Positions 1 through 9,075 of a DNA stretch of 64,000 bases are shown one piece after another (within the stretch, counting starts at the first letter, position 1; every line of letters begins with the position of its first letter). The notes beneath the pieces are model-generated. The model was not told the origin of the DNA and searched no databases. It was given only the letters and a program-made list of their open reading frames with translations. The position numbers were made by a program, and so were the translations under genes. Origin of the DNA: Paraburkholderia phytofirmans PsJN (GTDB lineage Bacteria; Pseudomonadota; Gammaproteobacteria; Burkholderiales; Burkholderiaceae); NCBI RefSeq assembly GCF_000020125.1, contig NC_010676.1, positions 1,426,001 through 1,490,000 on the forward strand, read 5' to 3'.

Positions 1-303
1 CATCGCGATCTGTCCTTCGCCGCCCACATTGGTCAACTGCGCGCGATTGGCCAGCACGAAGCCGCTGCCGACCAGCGCGAACACCAGGCTGCGATTGATC
101 GACGCGCCGATCGCGTACGGCGAGCCCCACGCACCGTCGGCGAACGCGGCCATGGCGTCTCCGAGCGGCACGTGGACGATGGCGATCAGCGCCATGGCCG
201 CGACAATCGCGACGAGCGCCGCGCCGCTTAGCACCGCGGCGGTTCTCATCCGCCGCGAACCACGCCAGCCGGCGCGGGAAAATGGACTCGATAAAGTGGT
301 CAT
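1..303 (-). CDS. BMP-type ABC importer permease, N-terminal part (cut by window edge)
   Basis: Inner-membrane permease of an ABC importer. Only the first 101 codons are inside the window. They show a short cytoplasmic N terminus, one hydrophobic segment (about residues 20-45) and the start of the conserved core with the motif GGEGQIAM, typical of permeases that work with BMP-family binding proteins (nucleoside/sugar class). The ATG at 303 overlaps the TGA of the upstream ATPase gene by four bases (ATGA), so the two are probably translationally coupled. A second in-frame ATG lies 18 codons in. The substrate cannot be told from this fragment. Confidence 0.85.
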   Translation of the reverse strand, partial: MTTLSSPFSRAGWRGSRRMRTAAVLSGAALVAIVAAMALIAIVHVPLGDAMAAFADGAWGSPYAIGASINRSLVFALVGSGFVLANRAQLTNVGGEGQIAM

Positions 304-1928
304 GCTGTCTGCCCTGCCATCCATGCGCCAATGCGCTCGCGTTGAAGATTGAATTGCGACGCCTCCGGCACGCAGGTGCCCATGATGCGGCCGCGATACA
401 TGACGAGGACGCGGTCGGCCACCGCCATCAGTTCGTCGAGTTCGGACGAGATCAGCAGCACGCCGACGCCTGCGTCGCGTGCCGCGCGGATATGGTCGTA
501 CACCGCGGCCACCGCGCCGACGTCGAGCCCGCGCGTAGGCTGCGCGGCCACCAGCACGGCGAGGCCGTCGAGCGTGAGTTCGCGCGCCAGCACCGCTTTC
601 TGCTGATTGCCGCCGGAGAGGCCGCGAAATGCGACATCGGGACTCGCGGCGCGCACGTCGAAGCGTTGCATCAGCGCGCGCGCATCGCGGCGCATCGCGC
701 GACGCCGCATGAAGCCGCCCCGCGCGTAGTCGTCGAGCCGGTTGAGAAAGAGGTTCTCAGTCAGGCTCATGTCGGGCACGCAACCGACCGCGTGGCGATC
801 TTCCGGCACCACGCCGACACCCGCCCGGGTCAAGGTTTGCGGTGCAGCCTGAGTGCAGTCCTTGCCCTGTACGAAGAAGCGCCCCGCACTCGCCTTCTGC
901 ATTCCCGCGAGCACCGCGCCGAGTTCGCTCTGCCCGTTGCCCTCCACGCCCGCAATGCCGACGATCTCACCGCGATTGACCACCAGCGTGCAGTCTTCGA
1001 GACGTGTCACGCCGTCGGCGTCGCGCACCGTAAGGCCGTCGATCTGCAAGGCTTCGTCGGCGAGCGGACGGGTGTAGGGCGACGTGCTGCGGGTTGCCGA
1101 ACGCGGCGTGGCGCTCGCATTGGAATTCGCCGCGGCGCCTTGATCCGTACTGTCCGGACGCTGGATCATCGCGCGGACGAGCGCGTCGACATCGGCGGAC
1201 GGCTTGCTCGAACGAGCCACCACACGGCCGCTTTGCAGCACCGTCGCGCGGCTCGCGATACGGCGGATCTCGGCCAGCTTGTGCGTCACCAGCACGACCG
1301 CGCAGCCGCGCGCGACCACGCGTGCGCACGTGTCGAGCAGCGCGTCGATTTCAGCGGGCAGCAGCACAGCCGTTGGTTCATCCAGCACCAGCAGACGCGG
1401 CTCGCGAATCAAACACTTGACGATCTCGACGCGCTGCTTTTCACCCACGGAGAGATCGGCGACCCGCGTATCCGGATCGAGCGCGAGCCCGAGTTCCGCC
1501 ACCAGCGCACGCACGCGCTGCGCCTCGCGTTTGCGATCGAGCCAGCCGCGCACCTGTCCGAGCAGCAGGTTATCGAGCACGCTCACGTCTTCGACGAGGC
1601 TGAAGTGCTGATGAACCATCGCGATGCCGTGCGTGAGCGCGTCGCGCGGACTATGCGGCTGGTACGGCGCGCCGTCGAGCCACATCGCGCCCGCGTCGGG
1701 CTGATGCACGCCGAACATCACGTTGCACAGCGTCGACTTGCCCGCGCCGTTTTCGCCGAGCAGGCAATGCACTTCGCCGGCAAAGAGTTCGAGCGAGACA
1801 TCGGTCAACGCCTGAAACGCGCCGAAGCGTTTGACGATGCCGTCCATGCGCAGCACCGCCGCGCGCGGCGTGCCGGCGCTCACGCGCGCATCGGCGTAGA
1901 CGGTGGCAGAAGCGGAAGTCGCGTCCAT
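300..1928 (-). CDS. ABC importer ATP-binding protein, two fused nucleotide-binding domains
   Basis: 542-residue ATPase that powers the BMP-type importer. The first domain has an intact Walker A (GENGAGKST, about 58-66), signature LSVGEKQR and Walker B LVLDEPTA. The second domain has a degenerate P-loop (GVEGNGQSE) and signature LSGGNQQK. This asymmetry is usual in RbsA/YufO-type proteins. The middle, about residues 250-285, is a Ser/Thr/Ala-rich linker. The gene sits one base after the binding-protein stop and overlaps the permease start, giving the order binding protein, ATPase, permease. Family assignment is firm; the substrate (nucleoside, purine or another small polar compound) is inferred. 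Confidence 0.93.
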   Translation of the reverse strand: MDATSASATVYADARVSAGTPRAAVLRMDGIVKRFGAFQALTDVSLELFAGEVHCLLGENGAGKSTLCNVMFGVHQPDAGAMWLDGAPYQPHSPRDALTHGIAMVHQHFSLVEDVSVLDNLLLGQVRGWLDRKREAQRVRALVAELGLALDPDTRVADLSVGEKQRVEIVKCLIREPRLLVLDEPTAVLLPAEIDALLDTCARVVARGCAVVLVTHKLAEIRRIASRATVLQSGRVVARSSKPSADVDALVRAMIQRPDSTDQGAAANSNASATPRSATRSTSPYTRPLADEALQIDGLTVRDADGVTRLEDCTLVVNRGEIVGIAGVEGNGQSELGAVLAGMQKASAGRFFVQGKDCTQAAPQTLTRAGVGVVPEDRHAVGCVPDMSLTENLFLNRLDDYARGGFMRRRAMRRDARALMQRFDVRAASPDVAFRGLSGGNQQKAVLARELTLDGLAVLVAAQPTRGLDVGAVAAVYDHIRAARDAGVGVLLISSELDELMAVADRVLVMYRGRIMGTCVPEASQFNLQRERIGAWMAGQTA

Positions 1929-1929
1929 G

Positions 1930-2907
1930 TCAGCCTTCGGAGACCTTGATCTTGCCGCTTTCGATGTCCTGTTCGATCTGCTTGATCTTCGTCGACATCT
2001 GCGGCGTCGGCGAGCACACCACCATGCCCGACGCTTTCGGTCCCATCGCCAGGCCGAAGGCCTTATAGCCCGGCTGCCAGGTGCCGGCCGCCATCTGGTC
2101 GATCGCGTATTGCACCTGATAGCCGACGCCCGTAATCGAATACGCGATATACAGCGGGTCCGTGCCGCAGCGGTCCGTATAGCTGCCGATCACGTGCGTG
2201 TGCTTCTCGCTGGCCGCCTGCTCCATGCCGCGCAAGCCGAGATTGAGAATGTGATAGTGGACGTCCGCGCCTTGCGAGATCGCCGCGAGCGTCGCTTCCT
2301 TGGCCTTCGACACGTTGTCGAAGTCACCGGTGTAGCTCTCGAAGTATTTGATCTTCGGATTGATGGAGCGCGCGCCGTTGCCGAACTCCTTGCCGGCGTT
2401 GACGATGGACGGAATCTCCATGCCGCCCACGTAACTCACCGCGCCGTTCTTCGACAGCATCGCCGCGGCCGCGCCGGCGACGTAGGCGATCTCCGCCTGC
2501 TTGACGTCATAGCCCGCCACGTTCGGCGGCATGTCCTGCCCCTTGTTGCCGCCGACGATCGCGAACTTCACATTGGGAAAACGCTTCGCGATCTTCAGCA
2601 CCGACGCCTGGGTCTGCCCGCCGACGCCGATCACCAACTGGTTCTTCGACGCGAGATTGGTCAGCGCCTGCTCCATGTCGGCGTAGTTGATGTTCTCGAT
2701 CATCTGCGTCTTGAGCTTCGGGCCGAGTTCCTTCTGCGCCGCGACGAGGCCGTCGTAACCGGATTCCATCCAGCCCTTGTCCGACTTCGAACCCGGAATC
2801 AGCACACCGACACGCAGCGGATCGGCGGCGACGGCATGGATCGCACTGGTGGATGCGGCGAGCGCGACGACGCAGGTCGCGAGAGTTTTGAGCGTGGCGA
2901 TCGACAT
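1930..2907 (-). CDS. BMP family ABC transporter substrate-binding protein
   Basis: Periplasmic binding protein of the BMP/PnrA-like family, 325 residues. The start at 2907 is chosen because an AAGGAA ribosome site lies about 8 bases before it and a clean signal peptide follows, cut near AVAA/DPLRVG. Longer in-frame upstream sequence is arginine-rich and not signal-like. The mature start (LRVGVLIPGSKSDKGWMESG) is the canonical BMP lead-in. Members bind nucleosides, purines or related compounds, and some Burkholderia relatives are assigned broadly to nucleobase-type substrates. It is the first gene of the three-gene importer operon and is divergent from the hydrolase operon at 3117, with 209 bases between. 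Confidence 0.93.
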   Translation of the reverse strand: MSIATLKTLATCVVALAASTSAIHAVAADPLRVGVLIPGSKSDKGWMESGYDGLVAAQKELGPKLKTQMIENINYADMEQALTNLASKNQLVIGVGGQTQASVLKIAKRFPNVKFAIVGGNKGQDMPPNVAGYDVKQAEIAYVAGAAAAMLSKNGAVSYVGGMEIPSIVNAGKEFGNGARSINPKIKYFESYTGDFDNVSKAKEATLAAISQGADVHYHILNLGLRGMEQAASEKHTHVIGSYTDRCGTDPLYIAYSITGVGYQVQYAIDQMAAGTWQPGYKAFGLAMGPKASGMVVCSPTPQMSTKIKQIEQDIESGKIKVSEG

Positions 2908-3116
2908 TCTGGCATTCCTTTTGCGTTTGGTTTGGGTAAGTAGGTTATTCATGAACGAAACCAATGCAACTTCGATGCCATGCGATCGATTTAGCGGCAC
3001 GTGCTGCTTGTTTTCAACCTGCCCGCTGAAGCGATTCGAAGCACACACAAGCAGTGCGTCGCGCCATCCACGCGACCCGCTTTCACTAGCGATTCCAAAC
3101 CAATGGAGAGTTCTCA

Positions 3117-3917
3117 ATGAAACAGCACGACGCATACGGCACAAGCGTTTCCGGTCAGTTGGGCCGCGACGGCCGGCCTCGCTGGAGCGCGAGTGAAACG
3201 CTCGTCGACATGTCGTTGCCCGCGCCTGAACCCGTCGTCGCGACACTGCCGTGCGAGCCGCAAAATGTCCGTATCGATCTGCGCAGCACGGCCATTATCG
3301 TGATCGACATGCAGAACGACTTCTGCACCAACGGAGGTTGGGTTGCCCAGATTGGGGGCGATTTCGCGGTCGACCGCGCGCCGATTGCACCATTGCAGCG
3401 CTTGCTGCCGGTGCTGCGCAAAAGCGGCGTGCCGGTCATCTGGGTCAATTGGGGCAACCGGCCCGACCTCGCCAACATGCCGCCGAATCAGTTGCATCTA
3501 TATAAGCCGACGGGAACGGGAACCGGCTTGGGCGAGCCGCTCGCGAGCAACGGTTCGCACGTGCTCGAAAAGGATTCGTGGGCCGCGGCGGTGGTCGATG
3601 AACTCGCGCCGCTGCCGCAGGACATCTGCGTGGACAAGTACCGGATCAGCGGCTTCTGGGACACGCCGCTCGACAGCATCCTGCGCAACCTCGGCATTCG
3701 CACCGTGCTGTTCGCGGGCGTGAATACCGATCAGTGCGTGCTGCATTCGCTCACCGACGCCAACTTCCTCGGCTACGGTTGCGTGCTGGTGGAAGACTGC
3801 TGCGCGACGTCGTCGCCGGACTTCTGTACGGAAGCGGCCGTCTGGAACGTGAAGAAGTGCTTTGGCTTCGTCACGGATTCCGCGCGAATCGTCGATGCCT
3901 TGTCGGACGCCGCATGA
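3117..3917 (+). CDS. RutB-like cysteine hydrolase (isochorismatase superfamily)
   Basis: 266-residue amidohydrolase-type enzyme. The catalytic triad of the family is visible: D64 in IDMQNDF, K174 in VDKYRISGF and C207 in NTDQCV. The stretch SGFWDTPLDSILR and the length of the core resemble RutB, which cleaves a ureido/carbamoyl amide in pyrimidine breakdown, more than isochorismatases of siderophore pathways. The first 50 residues are an extra, probably flexible tail. It opens an operon with the amidase (ATGA overlap) and the GGT-like gene, and is divergent from the BMP importer. A role in hydrolysing an imported amide or ureide is inferred; the exact substrate is unknown. Confidence 0.85.
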   Translation: MKQHDAYGTSVSGQLGRDGRPRWSASETLVDMSLPAPEPVVATLPCEPQNVRIDLRSTAIIVIDMQNDFCTNGGWVAQIGGDFAVDRAPIAPLQRLLPVLRKSGVPVIWVNWGNRPDLANMPPNQLHLYKPTGTGTGLGEPLASNGSHVLEKDSWAAAVVDELAPLPQDICVDKYRISGFWDTPLDSILRNLGIRTVLFAGVNTDQCVLHSLTDANFLGYGCVLVEDCCATSSPDFCTEAAVWNVKKCFGFVTDSARIVDALSDAA

Positions 3918-5113
3918 GCGCGTTCATTCCGGGCTCCCGCGTGCAGGCCGCCGCGACGGCGAGCGGTCCGCTGGACGGCCTGCGCTTTGCGGTCAAGGAT
4001 CTGATCGACGTCGCCGGCGAACCGACCGGCGGCGGCAATCCCGACTGGCTTTCGACTCACGCGGCGGCTCGCGTTCACGCGCCATGTGTCGACGCGCTGT
4101 TGGCGGCCGGCGCGACGCTCGACGGCAAGACGATCACCGACGAACTCGCCTATAGCCTCGAAGGCGAGAATCATCACTACGGCACGCCGCTCAATCCGCG
4201 CTGGCCGCAAGCACTGCCGGGCGGATCGTCGAGCGGATCGGCGTCGGCGGTAGCGAATGGCGACGTGGACTTCGCGTTGGGCACCGATACCGGCGGCTCG
4301 GTGCGCGTCCCCGCCGCGTTCTGCGGCCTGTTCGGCATGCGGCCGAGTCATGGCGCGATCGCACTCGACGGCGTGCTGCCGTTCGCGCCGTGCTTCGACA
4401 CGGTTGGCTGGTTCGCGCGGTCGATCGCTGTATTGCAGGCAGTGGGCGATGTGTTGTTGCCGGTGATGTCGCGCGGTGATGGCGCTTCTTTAAATAGGCC
4501 GGTTCGCCTAACCCGCGTCGCCGAAGCGTTCGCGGCTCGCGAGCGCAATGAACCCGACGACGCGGCGCGACTCACCGCGCTGGCTGAATCGCTCGGCGCG
4601 CAAAGCTTGCGCAATGTGTTCAGCGGTGGCGGCGCTCGCTGGCTCGCGTGTTATCAGGCCGTGCAGGACCTCGAAATCGACGCCTCGCTGGGCGAATGGA
4701 TTCGATCGACGCAGCCGCGCTTCGGGCCATCCATCGCGCCGCGCTTTGCGCGGTTGGAAACACTCGACAGACAGCGGGCAACGCAATGGCGCACCGTTCT
4801 TCAGGAGTTACGCAGCGCGTTGGACTCGTTGTTCAAAGAAGAGGAAAACACGGTACTGGTCATGCCCACCACGCCCGTTTCGTTATTGCGGAAAGACGCC
4901 TCGGGCGAAGCAATCGGCCGCTTCTACGAAGACTCGCTCACCATGAACTCACTCGCCGCGTTCGGCGGCCTGCCGCAGATCACGCTTCCGTTCAACGATG
5001 CACTCGACCGGCCGCTAGCGCTCTCGCTGATCGGTGCGCGCGGCAGCGATCGCGCGTTGCTGAGCCTCGCGCGCGATCTATACTCGCGACACGTTCTCGC
5101 GCACCCTCAGTAG
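3914..5113 (+). CDS. Amidase signature family protein
   Basis: 399-residue hydrolase of the amidase signature family, which cleaves amide bonds to release ammonia or an amine. The Ser-cisSer-Lys triad is visible as K28 (VKDLIDVAG), S105/S106 (GGSSSGSA) and S129 (GTDTGGSVRVP). The protein is somewhat shorter than typical 450-500-residue members and starts very close to the catalytic lysine, as in AtzF/allophanate-type and small plant-type amidases. The start at 3914 overlaps the previous stop by four bases, which fixes it. Context with a RutB-like hydrolase suggests sequential amide hydrolysis, but that is inference. Confidence 0.9.
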   Translation: MSAFIPGSRVQAAATASGPLDGLRFAVKDLIDVAGEPTGGGNPDWLSTHAAARVHAPCVDALLAAGATLDGKTITDELAYSLEGENHHYGTPLNPRWPQALPGGSSSGSASAVANGDVDFALGTDTGGSVRVPAAFCGLFGMRPSHGAIALDGVLPFAPCFDTVGWFARSIAVLQAVGDVLLPVMSRGDGASLNRPVRLTRVAEAFAARERNEPDDAARLTALAESLGAQSLRNVFSGGGARWLACYQAVQDLEIDASLGEWIRSTQPRFGPSIAPRFARLETLDRQRATQWRTVLQELRSALDSLFKEEENTVLVMPTTPVSLLRKDASGEAIGRFYEDSLTMNSLAAFGGLPQITLPFNDALDRPLALSLIGARGSDRALLSLARDLYSRHVLAHPQ

Positions 5114-5123
5114 CGGAGCATCG

Positions 5124-6710
5124 ATGCACAATCCACAACCCGCCGGCGCTCGCGGCGGCATGGTCACCAGTCCCCATGCGCTAGCCAGCGAGGCCGGCCG
5201 CGATGTCCTGCGCGCGGGCGGCAATGCCATCGAAGCGGCCATCGCGATCGGCGCCGCGCTGTGCGTGACCTACCCGCATTTCACCGGCCTTGGCGGCGAC
5301 GCCTTCTGGGTGATCGGCGACCGGCAAGGGACGTTGCGCACGCTATCGGGCATCGGCCAGGCCGCGGCGCAACTGCCCGCGTTCGACGGTGCAATTCCAT
5401 TGCGCGGCCCGGCTTCTGCAATTACCACCGCCGCGACCGTCGATACATGGAGCCAGGCATACGAAATCAGCCAAAACGTTTGGGGCGGCATGCAGTCGTG
5501 GCCGTCGCTGTTCGACCGTGCACTCGAACTTGCCGCCGACGGTTTTCCTGTCACGCCGTCGCAGCATTTCTGGCAAACCCTGCGCGCCAATGAATTGCAG
5601 GCGTTGCCCGGCTTCGCGGCGACCTTCGCGCCGCACGGCCACATTCCCGCGATCGACGCGCGCTTCACTCAACCAGCGTTAGCAAAGAGCCTCGACCGTA
5701 TTGCGCGTTTCGGCGCGCGTGAGTTCTATGAAGGCGAGCTGGCTGAGCGCATCGCCCATGGCCTCCGGCAAGCCGGTTCGCCGCTCAGTGCGAGCGATCT
5801 GGCCCGCACGCATGCGCGCAACGAAGCGCCGCTGCGCGTCGCCTATCGCGGTGGCGAACTGGTGAGCTTGCGGCCGCCCACGCAAGGCATAACGACCTTG
5901 CAGATCATGGGCACGCTGGAACGCTTCGATCTTTCCGCAATTCCAGAAGGCAGCGCCGACTACTATCACCTGCTCGTGGAAGCGGTCAAATGCGCGTTCG
6001 TGGATCGTGACCGCTTCGTCTGCGATCCGGAGTTCAACGTCGTGCCGGTCGACGAGATGCTCTCGCCCGCCACGCTCGACGCCCATGCCCGCTCGATCCA
6101 TCCGCGTAAAGCGCGCGCATGGCCGCATGTTTTCCGTCCGGGCGATACGGTGTTCATCGGCGCGACGGATCGCGAGGGCCGCAGCGTGAGCGTGCTGCAA
6201 ACGGTCTACTTCGACTGGGGCAGCGGCGTGGTGGCGGGCGATACCGGCATTCTGTGGCACAACCGCGGCGCGTCGTTCAGCACGAACCCCGCGCACCATA
6301 ATGCCGTGCAGCCGGGCAAGCGGCCTTTCCATACGCTCAATCCCGGCATGTATATGAAGAACGGCCGCCCGCAATTGCTGTTCGGCACGCAAGGCGCGGA
6401 CGGCCAACCGCAAACGCTGGCGGCGATTCTCACGCGGCTGATCGACTACGGCATGGACCCGCTGACCGCCCTCGCCCGTCCGCGTTTTCTGCTCGGCAAG
6501 ACGTTCTCAGATACGCGCGACGCGTTGAAACTCGAAGCGGACGCCGGCGCCGACGTGTTCGCGGCGCTCGCCGCACGTGGACATGAAGTAAGCGCGATCG
6601 ATGCGCAAAGTCCGTTGGCGGGGCATCCGGGCGTGATTCGCATCGAGGCGGACGGCTCGGCCACGGGGGCGCACGATCCGCGCAGCGACGGCCGGGCGCT
6701 CGCGGTGTAA
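5124..6710 (+). CDS. Gamma-glutamyltransferase family protein
   Basis: 528-residue Ntn-hydrolase of the GGT family. The N-terminal part has the usual GGNAIEAAIA and GLGGDAFW motifs. The self-cleavage/nucleophile threonine is probably T342 in the sequence PGDTVFIGATDREG, followed by VSVLQTVYFDWGSGV; canonical GGTs have DTTH here, so the processing site is diverged. There is no signal peptide, so it is probably cytoplasmic, unlike periplasmic glutathione-degrading GGTs. GGAG lies 8 bases before the start. The gene follows the amidase by 10 bases. It may act on gamma-glutamylated or other amide substrates; the reaction is not settled by sequence. Confidence 0.85.
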   Translation: MHNPQPAGARGGMVTSPHALASEAGRDVLRAGGNAIEAAIAIGAALCVTYPHFTGLGGDAFWVIGDRQGTLRTLSGIGQAAAQLPAFDGAIPLRGPASAITTAATVDTWSQAYEISQNVWGGMQSWPSLFDRALELAADGFPVTPSQHFWQTLRANELQALPGFAATFAPHGHIPAIDARFTQPALAKSLDRIARFGAREFYEGELAERIAHGLRQAGSPLSASDLARTHARNEAPLRVAYRGGELVSLRPPTQGITTLQIMGTLERFDLSAIPEGSADYYHLLVEAVKCAFVDRDRFVCDPEFNVVPVDEMLSPATLDAHARSIHPRKARAWPHVFRPGDTVFIGATDREGRSVSVLQTVYFDWGSGVVAGDTGILWHNRGASFSTNPAHHNAVQPGKRPFHTLNPGMYMKNGRPQLLFGTQGADGQPQTLAAILTRLIDYGMDPLTALARPRFLLGKTFSDTRDALKLEADAGADVFAALAARGHEVSAIDAQSPLAGHPGVIRIEADGSATGAHDPRSDGRALAV

Positions 6711-6717
6711 TCCGACG

Positions 6718-6747
6718 TGACGTGAGGCGATGTGACGTGAGGCGATG
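6718..6747. repeat. Exact tandem duplication of a 15-base unit
   Basis: TGACGTGAGGCGATG occurs twice back to back (6718-6732 and 6733-6747) just after the GGT-like gene and before the convergent flavin reductase. A partial third copy may follow. No terminator is visible here. It looks like a small slippage-type repeat. Confidence 0.8.
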
Positions 6748-6779
6748 CGATGCGCGGTTATGTGACGGACGCCGGCACC

Positions 6780-7370
6780 TCACCCAAGGGTGAAGCGGTC
6801 CCGCGTCGTCACATAGTCGCTCGCGCCGAAGCGGCCCACTGGAAAATAATGCTGTAGCCGAACACGCCACGTTTGCGTATCGATCAACTCGTCCCGAGCG
6901 TGCAGCCGATGCACGCGTCCAATGAAAATCTGCCGGCTCGTCGTCTCCAGCGTCTCCCACGTCGTGCACTCGAACGCGACGGGCGCTTCAGCGATTCGCG
7001 GCGGCTTGACGTGCGAACTCGGCACCGGCGTCAGGCCGACTTCGGCGAGTTCGCTCACGTTCGGCGGCAATCGTTCGCCGCAGCGGTGCATTTTGTCCGC
7101 AATGGCTTCGTCGGCGAGATGCACGACGAACTCGCCGGTGCGCACGATGTTCACCGCCGTATCCTTGAGCGTGCCGTCGGCCACGCGGTTCACGCTGATC
7201 ATCACGATCGGCGGCTCCTCGCCGAGCATGTTGAACATCGAAAACGGCGCCGCGTTGATCGTGCCGTCGGCGCCGAGCGTGGTGACGAGCGCGATCGGAC
7301 GCGGCACGATCAGGCTCGCCATCAGCTTGTAGCGCTGGTATTCGGTGATCGCTTCGAAATCTATTTCCAT
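6780..7370 (-). CDS. Flavin reductase family protein (DIM6/NTAB)
   Basis: 196-residue FMN-binding split-barrel protein. The start of the domain (LIVPRPIALVTTLGADGTINAAPFS) is the typical flavin-binding lead of this family, which reduces FMN or FAD with NAD(P)H and often supplies reduced flavin to a partner monooxygenase (RutF, HpaC, DszD types). The start at 7370 lies inside the end of the GntR gene (10-base overlap), so it is probably coupled. It is the last gene of the minus-strand operon deacetylase, GntR, reductase. A plausible client is the DszC-like monooxygenase at 13904. Some members of this family act on their own substrates, so the pairing is inferred. Confidence 0.85.
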   Translation of the reverse strand: MEIDFEAITEYQRYKLMASLIVPRPIALVTTLGADGTINAAPFSMFNMLGEEPPIVMISVNRVADGTLKDTAVNIVRTGEFVVHLADEAIADKMHRCGERLPPNVSELAEVGLTPVPSSHVKPPRIAEAPVAFECTTWETLETTSRQIFIGRVHRLHARDELIDTQTWRVRLQHYFPVGRFGASDYVTTRDRFTLG

Positions 7371-8113
7371 GTCGGCGCCCGGTTGGGAGTGACGGATGCG
7401 GTGATGCCGAGCAACTGGCCGAGGCTCTTTTCCCCGCGCATGCGCGAGGTTTCGATTCGTTCTTCGAGGTCGCGCAGATGCGCTTCCATATGCGCCATCG
7501 CGCCTGCCGCATCGCGCGCCTCGATGCAGTCGACGATCGCCGCGTGCTCCGCGTGTTCGCACGGCGCATGCCCTGGCGGCTCATACACGCCGACAATCAG
7601 CGAGCAGCGCGAGACCAGTTCCTTCAGATAGTTTTGCAGAATCGAATTGCCGGCCAGCGCAGCGATGCGCATATGAAAGCCGCTGGCGAGCGTCGCCCAC
7701 GAAGGCTGGTCGAAGCGATGCATCGCCTCATGCTCGCTCGCGAGCTGTTGACGCAACGCCTTGATGTCTTTGGCGTTCGCCCGCTGCACGGCCAGTTCGA
7801 CCAGCATCCGTTCGACGGAGCGGCGCGCTTCGAAGATCTCACGCGTTTCCTCGGGCGTGGGCTCGGCGATCACCGCGCCTTTGTTCGGCCGCAATACGAC
7901 GATGCCGTCATACGCGAGCTTTTCCAGCACGCGCCGCACCACCGCGCGGCCCACGCCGAACAACTGGCACAACTCGGGCTCCGGCAGCTTCGTGCCCGGC
8001 GTCAGACGGTGATTCAACACGCCGTCGAAGATCGATTGATAGATGCGCGTGTCGAGATCGGCATCGTCTTTCAGGGGCTTTTTCGCGGTGGCCGCGCCGG
8101 CTTTCGCGTTCAT
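7361..8113 (-). CDS. GntR/FadR-type transcriptional regulator
   Basis: 250-residue DNA-binding regulator. The winged helix-turn-helix is at about residues 15-85 (IYQSIFDGVL, TKLPEPELCQLFGVGRAVVR), followed by an all-helical FCD ligand domain. Conserved histidines of the metal-binding FCD pocket appear in FHMRIAAL and EHAAIVDCI. Such regulators sense small carboxylates or related catabolites and control neighbouring genes. The ATG at 8113 overlaps the deacetylase stop by four bases, and the 3' end overlaps the flavin reductase start. It probably controls this operon and perhaps the divergent transporter; repeated ATCGTTTG(CA) words in the intergenic region at 9076-9390 are candidate binding sites. 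Confidence 0.92.
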   Translation of the reverse strand: MNAKAGAATAKKPLKDDADLDTRIYQSIFDGVLNHRLTPGTKLPEPELCQLFGVGRAVVRRVLEKLAYDGIVVLRPNKGAVIAEPTPEETREIFEARRSVERMLVELAVQRANAKDIKALRQQLASEHEAMHRFDQPSWATLASGFHMRIAALAGNSILQNYLKELVSRCSLIVGVYEPPGHAPCEHAEHAAIVDCIEARDAAGAMAHMEAHLRDLEERIETSRMRGEKSLGQLLGITASVTPNRAPTWK

Positions 8114-9075
8114 GCGATGACCGGACGCACGACACCGTCGCGCTCCAGCGCGTCCATATGATCCGCAATGGCCCCCGGCGTGGTGATCCACACGTCGCCC
8201 CGTGCGCGCGCCGAGGCGATATGTTCGAGTGCGCGGCGCAGATGCCGCAAACGATAAGGCTGCCCCACCAGATACGGATGCAACGCGATGCCCATCACGA
8301 GCGACTGCGGCTGCGCGCCGCGATTGGCCTGTTCGAGCATCTCGTCGAACTGATCGACGATCATATCGGCGAACGCGCGGCCATCCATATGGCGGCCCAC
8401 CATCATCGGCAGATCGTTGAGTTCCTGCGGATAGGGAATCGACCAGAGCGGCGCGCCGCGTGTGGCCATCCTCACGGGACGGTCGTCATGACACCAGTTC
8501 AGCGTGTAGCGATAGCCGGTTTCCGCGAGCAGATCGGGCGTGAGATGGGTCTCGGAAATCCACGGCGACAGCCAGCCTTGCGGCGCTATGCCGGACACTT
8601 CAGCGATCCGTTCGCGGCAATGCAGAAGCAGTTCCCGTTCGCCGGCTTCATCGAGATCGCTCTGGCGGTGCGCGTTCGTATGGCCGTGGCCGATCAATTC
8701 GTCACCGCGCGCCACGCAGGCCGCGATCAACTCCGGGCAATGATCGTAGAGCGCGGTGTTGATGAGCGTGCCCACGGGCAACGCGAGTTGATCGAACAAC
8801 TCGATACAGCGCCACGCGCCGACGCGATTGCCGTACTCGCGCCAGCTATGGTTCAGCACATCCGGTTGCGGCGAGATCGGACCGAGCGCGGCGCCCAGCC
8901 CTTCGCCAAAGGCAAAGTGTTCGATGTTGAAACCCAGATAGACCGCGAGCCCGCTGCCGCCGGGCCAGCGGTACGCGTCGCTGTCGGTGATCGGGCGGTA
9001 TGCGAAGCGGCCATGCGTGGCCAGCAATTGATGCGCGCGACTCTCGGCGGCGGGCATGTTCCGTATGTCGTTCAT
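8110..9075 (-). CDS. Polysaccharide deacetylase family protein, PuuE/allantoinase-like
   Basis: 321-residue NodB-fold protein. The order of motifs (LGFNIEHFAFGEG, HSWREYGNRVGAWR, HGHTNAH, SPWISETHLTPDLL, MGIALHPYLVGQPYRL) matches the cytoplasmic PuuE/cyclic-imidase-like branch that includes allantoinases acting on cyclic amides, rather than secreted chitin-type deacetylases. There is no signal peptide. The start at 9075 is chosen because longer in-frame sequence is not family-like. It is the first gene of the operon with GntR and flavin reductase. Hydrolysis of a cyclic amide or ureide ring is the favoured but unproven reaction. Confidence 0.85.
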   Translation of the reverse strand: MNDIRNMPAAESRAHQLLATHGRFAYRPITDSDAYRWPGGSGLAVYLGFNIEHFAFGEGLGAALGPISPQPDVLNHSWREYGNRVGAWRCIELFDQLALPVGTLINTALYDHCPELIAACVARGDELIGHGHTNAHRQSDLDEAGERELLLHCRERIAEVSGIAPQGWLSPWISETHLTPDLLAETGYRYTLNWCHDDRPVRMATRGAPLWSIPYPQELNDLPMMVGRHMDGRAFADMIVDQFDEMLEQANRGAQPQSLVMGIALHPYLVGQPYRLRHLRRALEHIASARARGDVWITTPGAIADHMDALERDGVVRPVIA